Below are positions 1 through 5,404 of a stretch of DNA of 7,603 nucleotides, one piece after another. Under the pieces are notes generated by a model that had not been told where the DNA came from, did not search any database, and was given only the letters and a program-made list of their open reading frames with translations. The translations under genes were made by a program, and so were the position numbers. How positions within the stretch are numbered: position 1 is the stretch's first letter; the number at the start of each line of letters is the position of its first letter. This DNA comes from JARDZI01 sp041639705 (GTDB lineage Bacteria > Bacillota > Clostridia > Clostridiales > Caloramatoraceae), in NCBI GenBank assembly GCA_041639705.1, contig JBEQBT010000163.1, positions 1-7,603 of the forward strand, in the 5' to 3' direction.

Positions 1-480
1 AGTTACTTCGTACAGACCAAAGGTGTTGCTGTTGATGTTGCAGCGGGTTGGATATCCATGTATTACTTGGGCATTACTGCAGGAAGATTAATCAATGGGT
101 TTATTACTACTAAATATAGTAATCCTGCTTTGATTCGAGGTGGTCAATTCATCATCGGAATTGGGGCTATTTTATTGCTGGTTTTTAATCAAACCTATGT
201 CAACCTACTTGGACTGATTCTTATAGGAATGGGATGTGCTCCTATTTATCCATCCATGTTGCATGAAACACCAGTCCGTTTTGGTAAAAACAATTCCAGT
301 AAATTGATGGGAGTGCAAATGGCATTTGCCTATATTGGAACAACTCTGGTGCCACCAGTGCTTGGGTTACTATCAGGCGTGATAGGGATACAATTCTATC
401 CAGTTTTTATTTTGGTGTTACTGATTGTTATGTTTGTGAGCAGTGAAAAAACAAAAAAAATCGTGGCGAGGAGAGCATAA
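1..480 (+). CDS. MFS transporter, C-terminal part (5' truncated by window edge)
   Basis: The reading frame is open from base 1, so the gene begins upstream; 159 residues are visible. They form several hydrophobic segments separated by short polar loops and end in a basic cytoplasmic tail (SSEKTKKIVARRA). This is the usual pattern for the last transmembrane helices of a 12-helix major facilitator superfamily permease. Between helices are the segments YYLGITAGRLINGF and GCAPIYPSMLHETP. These resemble the second-half conserved region of sugar/fucose-permease-like MFS proteins, so the protein is probably an inner-membrane solute:proton symporter or exporter. The substrate cannot be told. A ribosome-site-like AGGAGAG lies in its last codons (469-475) and probably once served the PHP gene immediately downstream, implying a former two-gene operon. 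The family call is fairly sure; the subfamily is a guess. Confidence 0.85.
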   Translation, partial: SYFVQTKGVAVDVAAGWISMYYLGITAGRLINGFITTKYSNPALIRGGQFIIGIGAILLLVFNQTYVNLLGLILIGMGCAPIYPSMLHETPVRFGKNNSSKLMGVQMAFAYIGTTLVPPVLGLLSGVIGIQFYPVFILVLLIVMFVSSEKTKKIVARRA

Positions 481-481
481 C

Positions 482-637
482 ATAGACAATCAGTTAGATT
501 TGCACATGCATTCAAATATAAGTAACGATAGCAATTATTTGCCCTCGGAACTAATACCATTTTGTCATCAAAGTAGTTTAAAAACAGTTTCATTAGCTGA
601 TCATAATTCCGTACGCTGGATTGCTCAATTAAGATAA
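482..637 (+). pseudogene. Remnant of a PHP-domain metal-dependent phosphoesterase
   Basis: The translation carries the N-terminal signature of PHP-family phosphoesterases: DLHMHSNISNDSNY with the metal-binding HxH, then P.EL, then LKTVSLADHNSV with the second metal-site motif (ADHN). The frame runs only about 50 codons before a TAA, while intact PHP proteins of this type are typically over 200 residues, so most of the metal site is missing. The start also looks broken. An AGGAGAG ribosome site (469-475) sits 6 bases ahead of ATA (482-484), exactly where an ATG would be expected (PHP proteins often begin M-I-D-L-H or similar). An in-frame GTG at 443 exists inside the MFS gene but has no ribosome site. 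I read this as a decayed gene left behind the MFS transporter. Residual expression of a short peptide cannot be excluded. Confidence 0.7.
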
Positions 638-658
638 GAAAAAAGACAGAATACTGAT

Positions 659-696
659 AACACATGCTGGAATAGGATAGCATGTGTTTAATTTTT
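659..696 (+). terminator. Rho-independent terminator after the MFS/PHP remnant
   Basis: A perfect 10-bp stem, AACACATGCT (659-668) with AGCATGTGTT (679-688), has a 10-base loop and is followed by TAATTTTTAT. It lies just after the PHP remnant and closes the upstream unit. Confidence 0.75.
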
Positions 697-747
697 ATAT
701 AGAGAAAGATACTGTAACTTAAAACCTGAATATTATTTGCGTTGAAG

Positions 748-863
748 AGTGAACTCGTTCAGCTAAAGCTGAACATCGAGACTTCAGGTGGGGACTCTAC
801 CCCACCTGAAGCAAAAAGTGGAAACTCCACCTTATAGAAGGTGGAGTCTTAGAAATTGATAAA
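748..863. repeat. 116-bp triple-hairpin dispersed repeat, copy 1
   Basis: Identical to the copy at 3778-3893 and two bases different from the copy at 4565-4680; all three have the same orientation and exact length. It holds three hairpins: GTTCAGC/GCTGAAC (757-763/768-774, loop TAAA), CTTCAGGTGGGG/CCCCACCTGAAG (782-793/800-811, 6-base loop) and ACTCCACCTT/AAGGTGGAGT (824-833/838-847, 4-base loop). The G+C of the stems stands out against the AT-rich surroundings. There is no ORF, no terminal inverted repeat and no target duplication. Read on the minus strand it starts TTTAT-CAATTT and ends in a hairpin with a CTTTAG-type loop followed by GAGTTCAC, resembling IS200/IS605 right ends and TnpB omega-RNA 3' ends as I remember them. 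A non-autonomous IS605-type (PATE-like) element is the favoured reading. The flanking 638-1000 region otherwise holds only the terminator at 659 and a weak promoter candidate. Confidence 0.9.
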
Positions 864-932
864 AAAGTACACATAATTTAATTTTAATATTAATGATAAA
901 GGGAACACTAATCTTATTTAGTTTGTAAAATA

Positions 933-961
933 TTTAAAGCTGATAGGGAATAATGTATTAT
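933..961 (+). promoter_or_regulatory. Weak sigma-A-like promoter candidate for the DUF255 gene
   Basis: TTTAAA (933-938), a 17-bp spacer and TATTAT (956-961) lie 39 bases ahead of the start codon at 1001. Both boxes are imperfect and the region is AT-rich, so this could be chance. Since a terminator and a repeat separate this gene from the upstream unit, some promoter is expected in 864-985. Confidence 0.25.
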
Positions 962-1000
962 TGGAACATTTAAAAAATACAAATGAAGGGAGTAATTGAA

Positions 1001-3034
1001 ATGACAATACAGAAAATACCCAACAGATTAATTAATGAAAAAAGCCCATATCTTCTTCAGCATGCTTATAACAATGTGAATTGGTACTCATGGTCTGAAG
1101 AAGCTTTTACAAGAGCTAAGGAAGAAGATAAGCCGATATTTCTTTCAATTGGCTATTCTACTTGCCACTGGTGTCACGTTATGGAAAGGGAGAGCTTTGA
1201 AGATGATAAGGTTGCTGAAGCATTAAATAGAAGTTTTATCTCTATTAAGGTTGATAGGGAGGAAAGACCTGATATTGACCACATATATATGAATGTTTGT
1301 CAAGCACTGACGGGAAGTGGAGGCTGGCCTTTAACCATACTTATGACGGCCGACAAAAAGCCTTTTTACGCTGGCACTTATTTTCCAAAACAAAACAGAA
1401 TGGGTATGCCAGGTTTATTATCAATCCTTGAAAGTGTTAGAAAAGCATGGACTGATAATAGAGAAGATCTCCTGCACTCAAGCAATCAAATTTTAAATGC
1501 AATTAGTAGACCAGAAAGCGATACAATTGAAGAATTTAATCCGAATTTAATTGAAGAAGCATTTTTTCAGTTTAAATCTCACTTCGACAATACTTACGGT
1601 GGATTTGGTAATGCACCTAAATTCCCGACTCCTCATAATTTATTTTTCCTTTTAAGATACTGGTACAAAACAAAGGAAAAATCTGCACTTAACATGGTTG
1701 AAAAGGCATTAGATTCTATGTATAGAGGAGGAATATATGACCATATTGGATATGGTTTTTCAAGGTATTCTACAGACAGGAAATGGCTGGTGCCTCATTT
1801 TGAAAAAATGCTCTATGATAATGCACTTTTAGCTATTTCTTATCTTGAGACTTACCAGGCTACTAAAAATCAAAAATACTCACAAATTGCAAGTGAGATA
1901 TTCCGATATGTGTTACGAGATATGACATCGCCAAAAGGTGGATTCTATTGCGCAGAAGACGCAGATTCTGAAGGTGAAGAGGGTAAATTTTATGTTTGGA
2001 CAGTCGATGAAATAAAGAATGTTCTTGGTGAAGAGGATGGAAGCAAATTTTGTGAGTATTTTAATATAACATCTAAAGGAAACTTTGAAGGTAAAAACAT
2101 TCCAAATTTAATAGAGCCAACTTCCGTAGTAATAGATACGGAAGTTATAAATAGAAGTAGAGAAAAGCTATTTAGCATTAGGAATAAAAGAGTGCATCCC
2201 TACAAGGATGATAAAATCTTAACCTCTTGGAATGGCTTAATGATTGCAGCTATGGCTATTGGTGGAAGAGTGCTGGGTAATAGTGAGTATGTAGATGCTG
2301 CAGAAAAAGCAGTAAACTTTATATATAATAACCTTATTCGTAAAGATGGTCGTCTACTCGCACGCTTCCGTGAAGGAGAAGCTGCATTTTCTGCTTATAT
2401 TGACGACTATGCGTTTTTAATCTGGGGATTAATTGAACTATATGAGACTACGTATAAGCCAGATTATCTTGAAAAGGCTATTAATCTAAACAAAGACTTC
2501 ATAAAGTATTTCTGGGATAGTAAAAGTGGAGGCTTATTTGTTTATGGGAGTGACAGCGAGCAGTTAATAACAAGACCAAAAGAATTTTATGACGGAGCAA
2601 CTCCATCTGGAAATTCAGTAGCAGCGTTGAATTTTTTACGGTTATCACGGCTGACGGGTATGTTTGAGTTGGAGGATATAGCTCATCAATTACTTAAAGC
2701 ATTTGGTAATATTATTAATAACTATCCAAGTGGCTATTCTTTTGCTCTTATAGCAATTTTGTTTACTCAATCGGCAAGTAAAGAAATTGTTATAGTTGGG
2801 GATAAAAGAAATGATGAAATGCAAAAGATGATAGACATAATTAATGAAGAATTTAGACCATTAACTATTTCAATGCTATATTCTAATGAAAACAAAGATG
2901 TGGAAAAATTAGCTCCATTTATTTCTAATCATAAGTCTATTAATGGTAAACCTACTGCTTACATATGTCAAAATTTTTCATGCCAGTCTCCTGTAACAGA
3001 CATTGAATTATTCAAACAAAAATTGCAAGAATAG
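1001..3034 (+). CDS. Thioredoxin-fold DUF255 / YyaL-type protein (SSP411 family)
   Basis: A 677-residue protein, close to the usual length of the family. The N-terminal ~160 residues are the DUF255 thioredoxin-like domain: NRLINEKSPYLLQHAYNNVNW, then GYSTCHWCHVM with the redox CxxC at C55 and C58, then VDREERPDID and GGWPLT.MT...PF.AGTYFP. The remainder matches the (alpha/alpha)6-barrel, glycan-epimerase-like part of the family (GGIYDHIGYGFSRYSTD, WLVPHFEKMLYDNA, YCAEDADSEGEEGKFYVW, ILTSWNGLMIAAMA, DDYAFLIWGL, ATPSGNS). No signal peptide is seen, so it is probably cytosolic. The biochemical role of the family is not established; a redox-linked or carbohydrate-related enzyme is only a guess from its folds. 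The start at 1001 is chosen because AAGGGAG (986-992) sits 8 bases upstream; an ATG at 983 would place that ribosome site inside the gene. It appears to be a single-gene unit ending at the terminator at 3152. Confidence 0.95.
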   Translation: MTIQKIPNRLINEKSPYLLQHAYNNVNWYSWSEEAFTRAKEEDKPIFLSIGYSTCHWCHVMERESFEDDKVAEALNRSFISIKVDREERPDIDHIYMNVCQALTGSGGWPLTILMTADKKPFYAGTYFPKQNRMGMPGLLSILESVRKAWTDNREDLLHSSNQILNAISRPESDTIEEFNPNLIEEAFFQFKSHFDNTYGGFGNAPKFPTPHNLFFLLRYWYKTKEKSALNMVEKALDSMYRGGIYDHIGYGFSRYSTDRKWLVPHFEKMLYDNALLAISYLETYQATKNQKYSQIASEIFRYVLRDMTSPKGGFYCAEDADSEGEEGKFYVWTVDEIKNVLGEEDGSKFCEYFNITSKGNFEGKNIPNLIEPTSVVIDTEVINRSREKLFSIRNKRVHPYKDDKILTSWNGLMIAAMAIGGRVLGNSEYVDAAEKAVNFIYNNLIRKDGRLLARFREGEAAFSAYIDDYAFLIWGLIELYETTYKPDYLEKAINLNKDFIKYFWDSKSGGLFVYGSDSEQLITRPKEFYDGATPSGNSVAALNFLRLSRLTGMFELEDIAHQLLKAFGNIINNYPSGYSFALIAILFTQSASKEIVIVGDKRNDEMQKMIDIINEEFRPLTISMLYSNENKDVEKLAPFISNHKSINGKPTAYICQNFSCQSPVTDIELFKQKLQE

Positions 3035-3151
3035 GATTAGCATAATATAGTTCCAAACTCAGAAAGCGGGATTATATGTTTCCAACGATAAGTATTAACA
3101 ATGGTGGATACAATAGTTAAAATAAATGCAAAAAAAGATAATAATATGTAT

Positions 3152-3189
3152 AAAAAAAGGCATATAAAAATTTTTTTGTGCCTTTTTTT
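3152..3189 (+). terminator. Strong, probably bidirectional rho-independent terminator
   Basis: AAAAAAAGGCA (3152-3162) pairs with TGCCTTTTTTT (3179-3189), and the A/T-rich interior can extend the stem. The T-run on the 3' arm and A-run on the 5' arm let it work on either strand. It lies 118 bases after the DUF255 stop. Confidence 0.8.
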
Positions 3190-3204
3190 ATGCGTTGTGA
3201 ACCA

Positions 3205-3302
3205 AAAAACGACTTGCAATACTGAGTAAATAAATGTATGTCAATTTTAACTGGAAATATATGTTTTGCATAAACAAAAAGATATACATTAATGTCGTTT
3301 TT
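3205..3302. other. Nested inverted repeats in the non-coding leader before the DUF6514-like gene
   Basis: Within the gene-free stretch 3035-3397 two inverted pairs are nested: AAAAACGAC (3205-3213) with GTCGTTTTT (3294-3302), and inside it AATGTAT (3233-3239) with ATACATT (3284-3290). A small TATG/CATA hairpin can form near 3260-3272. Just downstream AGGAT-AAA-ATCCT (3307-3319) followed by GTTTTT could be a weak attenuator. Together they could fold into a long structured leader or small RNA, but all arms are short and AT-rich. Apart from this and the terminator at 3152, I see no gene in 3035-3397 and no convincing sigma-A promoter. Confidence 0.3.
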
Positions 3303-3397
3303 AAAGGATAAAATCCTGTTTTTAAGTGTCACATTACAACAAAAAAAGTTCTTTTAAAGTGATAAGATTGTATCAAAGATTGGTGGGAGGGGTTAAT

Positions 3398-3769
3398 TTG
3401 TTTAAGAGAATGGAAATTTGTAATTGTAAGGTAGAGACAGAGGATCAGGTTGGGTATGTTTTTAGGTATTTCCTTTTGGAGGACACAAAAAAGATTTCTG
3501 TAAATGAATCACAAATAAATGTACCCTGCTATGGGATTGAAATTACAAGTGAGAGGATTGTTAATGGTAGACTTACTGACATATTCTGTGACAGTATAAA
3601 AGCTGTTAGCTCAATAAAGGGCAAGGTCCTAAATTTAATAGAATTTCTTAAGGATAATGAAGTTTCACCACATCATCTTATTGATATTGTTGGAGAATAT
3701 GCAGATGAATGGGTGGGGGATTTTGAAAGGGATGCAAGATGCCTAATTGAATCCATTTCTCTTATATAA
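3398..3769 (+). CDS. Small DUF6514-like clostridial protein, function unknown
   Basis: A 123-residue acidic soluble protein without signal peptide or membrane helix. The pattern YVFRYFLLEDT...YGIEITSERIVNGR......DI..S...V..LI.FLKDNEVSPHHLIDIVGEYADEW resembles the DUF6514 family of clostridial proteins as I remember it; no function is known to me. It has four cysteines (8, 10, 44, 64 and another at 115 near the end, giving five in all), with C-N-C at 8-10, but no clear metal motif. The TTG at 3398 is preferred because GGGAGGGG (3385-3392) lies 5 bases upstream. A GTG at 3326 in the same frame has no ribosome site and its extra 24 residues do not look conserved; an ATG at 3410 is the other option (17-base gap). 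It is a single gene, with repeat copy 2 beginning 8 bases after its stop and no separate terminator visible. Confidence 0.7.
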   Translation: MFKRMEICNCKVETEDQVGYVFRYFLLEDTKKISVNESQINVPCYGIEITSERIVNGRLTDIFCDSIKAVSSIKGKVLNLIEFLKDNEVSPHHLIDIVGEYADEWVGDFERDARCLIESISLI

Positions 3770-3777
3770 AAAAATTT

Positions 3778-3893
3778 AGTGAACTCGTTCAGCTAAAGCT
3801 GAACATCGAGACTTCAGGTGGGGACTCTACCCCACCTGAAGCAAAAAGTGGAAACTCCACCTTATAGAAGGTGGAGTCTTAGAAATTGATAAA
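3778..3893. repeat. 116-bp triple-hairpin dispersed repeat, copy 2
   Basis: Base-for-base identical to the copy at 748-863, with the same three stems. It begins 8 bases after the stop codon of the DUF6514-like gene. The flanking bases differ from copy 1 directly outside AGTGAACTCG on the left and GATAAA on the right, which fixes the element limits. Perfect identity over 116 bp of non-coding DNA nearly 3 kb away implies recent spread or gene conversion. With copy 3 it brackets the micro-peptide gene and acpS as direct repeats. Confidence 0.9.
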
Positions 3894-3935
3894 TGAAATT
3901 TACTTTCCAAATATTTAAAAAAATATTAAATTCAG

Positions 3936-3964
3936 TGAAACTTTTTTGTTCCAGCTGCGTCTAA
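3936..3964 (+). promoter_or_regulatory. ECF-sigma-type promoter (TGAAAC-N16-CGTC)
   Basis: TGAAAC (3936-3941) followed by a T-run, then exactly 16 bases, then CGTC (3958-3961) and TAA. This fits the known ECF promoter pattern of Firmicutes (sigma-M/W/V-like: TGAAAC, 16-17 bases, CGTM). Transcription would start near 3968-3970, giving a leader of about 60 bases before the TTG at 4029 and a transcript of about 180 bases to the terminator at 4149. Which ECF factor would read it is unknown. The match in both boxes and spacing is specific, but it has not been tested. Confidence 0.6.
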
Positions 3965-3994
3965 TATTATGAGAAGCGGAGTTAATTGATTACT

Positions 3995-4116
3995 CCATAA
4001 TATGTCTAATAAAATGGAGGAAAGCAAATTGAAATTATTAAACAGAATTTTACTAGTATTAACAGGCGGAATACTTACAATTTTAATAACCGACGGAATA
4101 GTTGGACATATTATGG
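3995..4116. repeat. Perfect 12-bp inverted repeat bracketing the micro-peptide gene
   Basis: CCATAATATGTC (3995-4006) is the exact reverse complement of GACATATTATGG (4105-4116). The left arm is in the leader just before the ribosome site (4016-4020); the right arm covers codons 26-29 of the peptide. In RNA the pairing would enclose the ribosome site and nearly all of the coding region. The left arm can instead join a local hairpin, GGAGT (3978-3982) with ACTCC (3992-3996), so two exclusive folds are possible. Confidence 0.5.
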
Positions 4117-4121
4117 GATAG
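4029..4121 (+). CDS. 30-residue hydrophobic micro-peptide, one membrane helix, ECF-type promoter
   Basis: The peptide is MKLLNRILLVLTGG followed by ILTILITDGIVGHIMG: a short basic N-terminus (K2, R6), a hydrophobic stretch at about 7-20 able to span the membrane, and a glycine-rich tail with D22 and H27. I do not recognise it. GGAGG (4016-4020) sits 8 bases before TTG 4029, the preferred start. In-frame ATG codons at 4014 (35 residues) and 4002 (39 residues) exist, but neither has a good ribosome site. An ECF-type promoter lies ~60 bases upstream and a terminator stem begins at the last bases of the stop codon, so the unit is complete on its own. This argues for a real gene despite its size. 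An envelope-stress peptide or a type I toxin-like peptide are both possible; the sequence does not decide. Confidence 0.5.
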   Translation: MKLLNRILLVLTGGILTILITDGIVGHIMG

Positions 4122-4149
4122 GGGTCAATTTATGACCTCTTTATTTTTT
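4120..4149 (+). terminator. Rho-independent terminator overlapping the micro-peptide stop codon
   Basis: AGGGGTCA (4120-4127) pairs with TGACCTCT (4133-4140), with one G-U pair and a 5-base loop, followed by TTATTTTTT. The stem starts inside the TAG at 4119-4121. It separates the micro-peptide unit from acpS. Confidence 0.75.
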
Positions 4150-4169
4150 ATGTGTTTTTAGGCTATAAT
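4141..4169 (+). promoter_or_regulatory. Sigma-A-like promoter for acpS
   Basis: A perfect TATAAT (4164-4169) lies 17 bases after a weak TTATTT (4141-4146), which overlaps the T-run of the preceding terminator. Transcription would begin near 4176, about 37 bases before the acpS ATG. The -10 box is strong; the -35 box is poor. Confidence 0.45.
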
Positions 4170-4212
4170 TAGTATGGTGATAAAAAATATGTTTTATTTA
4201 TAGGAGAGAAAT

Positions 4213-4569
4213 ATGATAATTGGGGTTGGAACTGATATTATTGAAATTGATAGAGTTAAAAAGCTACTTGGAAAGGGATGCTTTTTCAGTAGATTCTTTA
4301 CTGAAGGCGAAGGAGAGTATCTCATTAATAAAAAACCTGAAAGTGCTGCTGGGTATTTTTGCGCAAAGGAAGCTGTTGTTAAAGCTCTTGGAACAGGGTT
4401 TTCAGGATTCAAATGGAGTGATGTTGAAATAATTAAAATAAATGCTGTACCTGGAGTGATTCTACATGGAAAGGCGTTAGAGATTGCAAATGCAAAGGGA
4501 GTGACGCACATTAGTTTATCAATATCCCATTGCAAAACATATGCAGTAGCAACTGTAATCATCGAGTGA
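4213..4569 (+). CDS. acpS: Holo-[acyl-carrier-protein] synthase (AcpS)
   Basis: AcpS transfers the 4'-phosphopantetheine arm of CoA to a serine of acyl carrier protein, making it active for fatty-acid synthesis in the cytosol. The 118-residue protein has the normal length for this trimeric family. Hallmarks are GVGTDIIEIDRV with the Mg-binding D8, FFTEGEGEYL, FCAKEAVVKALGTGF (E53 and K57) and LSISHCKTYAVATVI near the end (SISH at 103-106). The start is supported by AGGAG (4202-4206) 6 bases upstream. Oddity: the TGA stop lies within repeat copy 3, which begins at 4565, so insertion of the repeat rewrote the last codon(s). Removing the repeat restores a short in-frame end a few codons longer. 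It is first in the acpS-gerS-alr block. A minus-strand ORF across the gene is only its shadow. Confidence 0.96.
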   Translation: MIIGVGTDIIEIDRVKKLLGKGCFFSRFFTEGEGEYLINKKPESAAGYFCAKEAVVKALGTGFSGFKWSDVEIIKINAVPGVILHGKALEIANAKGVTHISLSISHCKTYAVATVIIE

Positions 4570-4680
4570 ACTCGTTCAGCTAAAGCTGAACATCGAGACT
4601 TCAGGTGGGGACTCTACCCCACCTGAAGCAAAAAGTGGGAACTCCACCTTATCGAAGGTGGAGTCTTAGAAATTGATAAA
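4565..4680. repeat. 116-bp triple-hairpin dispersed repeat, copy 3
   Basis: Same length and orientation as the copies at 748 and 3778, with two substitutions: A to G at 4639 (between stems 2 and 3) and A to C at 4653 (in the loop of stem 3, changing ATAG to ATCG). Neither breaks a stem, so the fold is kept. The left end overlaps the acpS stop codon. The right end leads into the 69-bp gap before the GerS-like gene. None of the hairpins is followed by a T-run on the plus strand, so it is not an obvious terminator and transcription could pass from acpS into the downstream genes. Confidence 0.9.
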
Positions 4681-4749
4681 TAACTTGTAGTAATATAAAT
4701 TTTATAGTGTGAATAAATATTAGGTGTAAAGCTTTTTCCAGGTGGATAG

Positions 4750-5352
4750 ATGAAAAAAATATTATTAATGTTTATTGTATTTTTATTACTTTCATCATGT
4801 AAAAAGGATGACGATATATATAATGTTAATAAAAAAATATCTAATATGCTAAGCTATAGCGCAAATGTTGAATTGCTTATTAGTGGAAATAAGGGAATCT
4901 CTGAATATAAGGTAAAGCAGTACTACAGTGAACCTAATAAACTAAGAATTGAAACCATAGAACCAGAATTTTTGAAGGGTAAAATAATGGTGTATAATGA
5001 ATCAAAATGGAAAATTTATCATCCATTGATTAACAGCACTCTTCAAATAGAAAAACTAAAGGATGATGATGAGCTTATATATCTTGGTATAATACAAAAA
5101 AATATGATTGCATGGGAAGGTGTAGATTATAACTATATTACAAAGAATGGAACTGAATATGTTACAATAAAATGCAATATACCTGGTGGAAATGAGTATA
5201 GACGCTCTGCAGTGTTATATGTTACTAGAAAAGAGTATTATCCTGAGTTTATGGAGATATTGGATGATAAATCAGATATAAAAATTACTGTAAGGTATTA
5301 TGATTTTGAGTATAATAGTGAATTGGGGGATTCACTATTTCAATTAGAATAA
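4750..5352 (+). CDS. gerS: GerS/YdcC-type sporulation lipoprotein (LolA-like fold)
   Basis: A 200-residue exported lipoprotein. The signal peptide is MKK followed by a hydrophobic run and the lipobox L-S-S-C with the lipidated C17, then a charged KKDDD linker. The rest is a beta-rich domain (VKQYYSEPNKLRIETIEPEFLKGKIMVYNESKWKIYHPL, and FEYNSELGDSLFQLE at the end) typical of LolA-like lipoprotein carriers. Position between acpS and alr matches B. subtilis ydcC (a sporulation gene) and C. difficile gerS, which lies beside alr2. GerS there is needed with the amidase CwlD to modify spore cortex so that it can be degraded at germination. The specific role here is inferred from fold and neighbourhood, not from residues I could match. 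The ribosome site AGGTGG (4740-4745) is only 4 bases from the ATG, shorter than usual. No clear sporulation-sigma promoter was recognised in 4681-4739. alr follows after 52 bp. Confidence 0.75.
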   Translation: MKKILLMFIVFLLLSSCKKDDDIYNVNKKISNMLSYSANVELLISGNKGISEYKVKQYYSEPNKLRIETIEPEFLKGKIMVYNESKWKIYHPLINSTLQIEKLKDDDELIYLGIIQKNMIAWEGVDYNYITKNGTEYVTIKCNIPGGNEYRRSAVLYVTRKEYYPEFMEILDDKSDIKITVRYYDFEYNSELGDSLFQLE

Positions 5353-5366
5353 TTTTTATGTTTTTT

Positions 5367-5385
5367 TGCTGTATATTTTATAGCA
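5367..5385. other. Small hairpin ahead of the alr ribosome site
   Basis: TGCTGTA (5367-5373) pairs with TATAGCA (5379-5385), with one G-U pair, 5 bases before AGGAGG (5391-5396). The T-run precedes the stem rather than following it, so on the plus strand it is not a terminator. It could modestly affect alr translation or be chance. Confidence 0.25.
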
Positions 5386-5404
5386 TACTAAGGAGGAATA
5401 TGAA

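Noticed and set aside
443..637. GTG at 443 as the start of a 64-residue PHP protein
   Set aside because: No ribosome site precedes it, the extra residues are read from the MFS gene in another frame, and the real ribosome site (469-475) points to 482.
748..863. Repeat acting as an ordinary rho-independent terminator
   Set aside because: The stems are strong but none is followed by a T-run on the plus strand, and the repeat also lies where no gene ends (copy 1 follows an existing terminator).
3037..3332. Two minus-strand ORFs (60 and 71 codons) in the gap after the DUF255 gene
   Set aside because: Their lysine/phenylalanine-rich translations come from the A/T runs of the terminator at 3152-3189; no ribosome sites support them.
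4194..4562. 122-residue minus-strand ORF across acpS
   Set aside because: It mirrors acpS almost exactly, has no ribosome site and no recognisable family features, while the plus strand encodes a textbook AcpS.
748..4680. CRISPR array made of the three 116-bp repeats
   Set aside because: Repeats are far too long, contain three separate hairpins, and are kilobases apart with genes between them.
4681..4749. Sporulation-sigma (sigma-E-like) promoter ahead of the GerS-like gene
   Set aside because: Expected from what is known of the family, but no pair of boxes with adequate match and spacing was found; the best candidates match only about half the -10 consensus.
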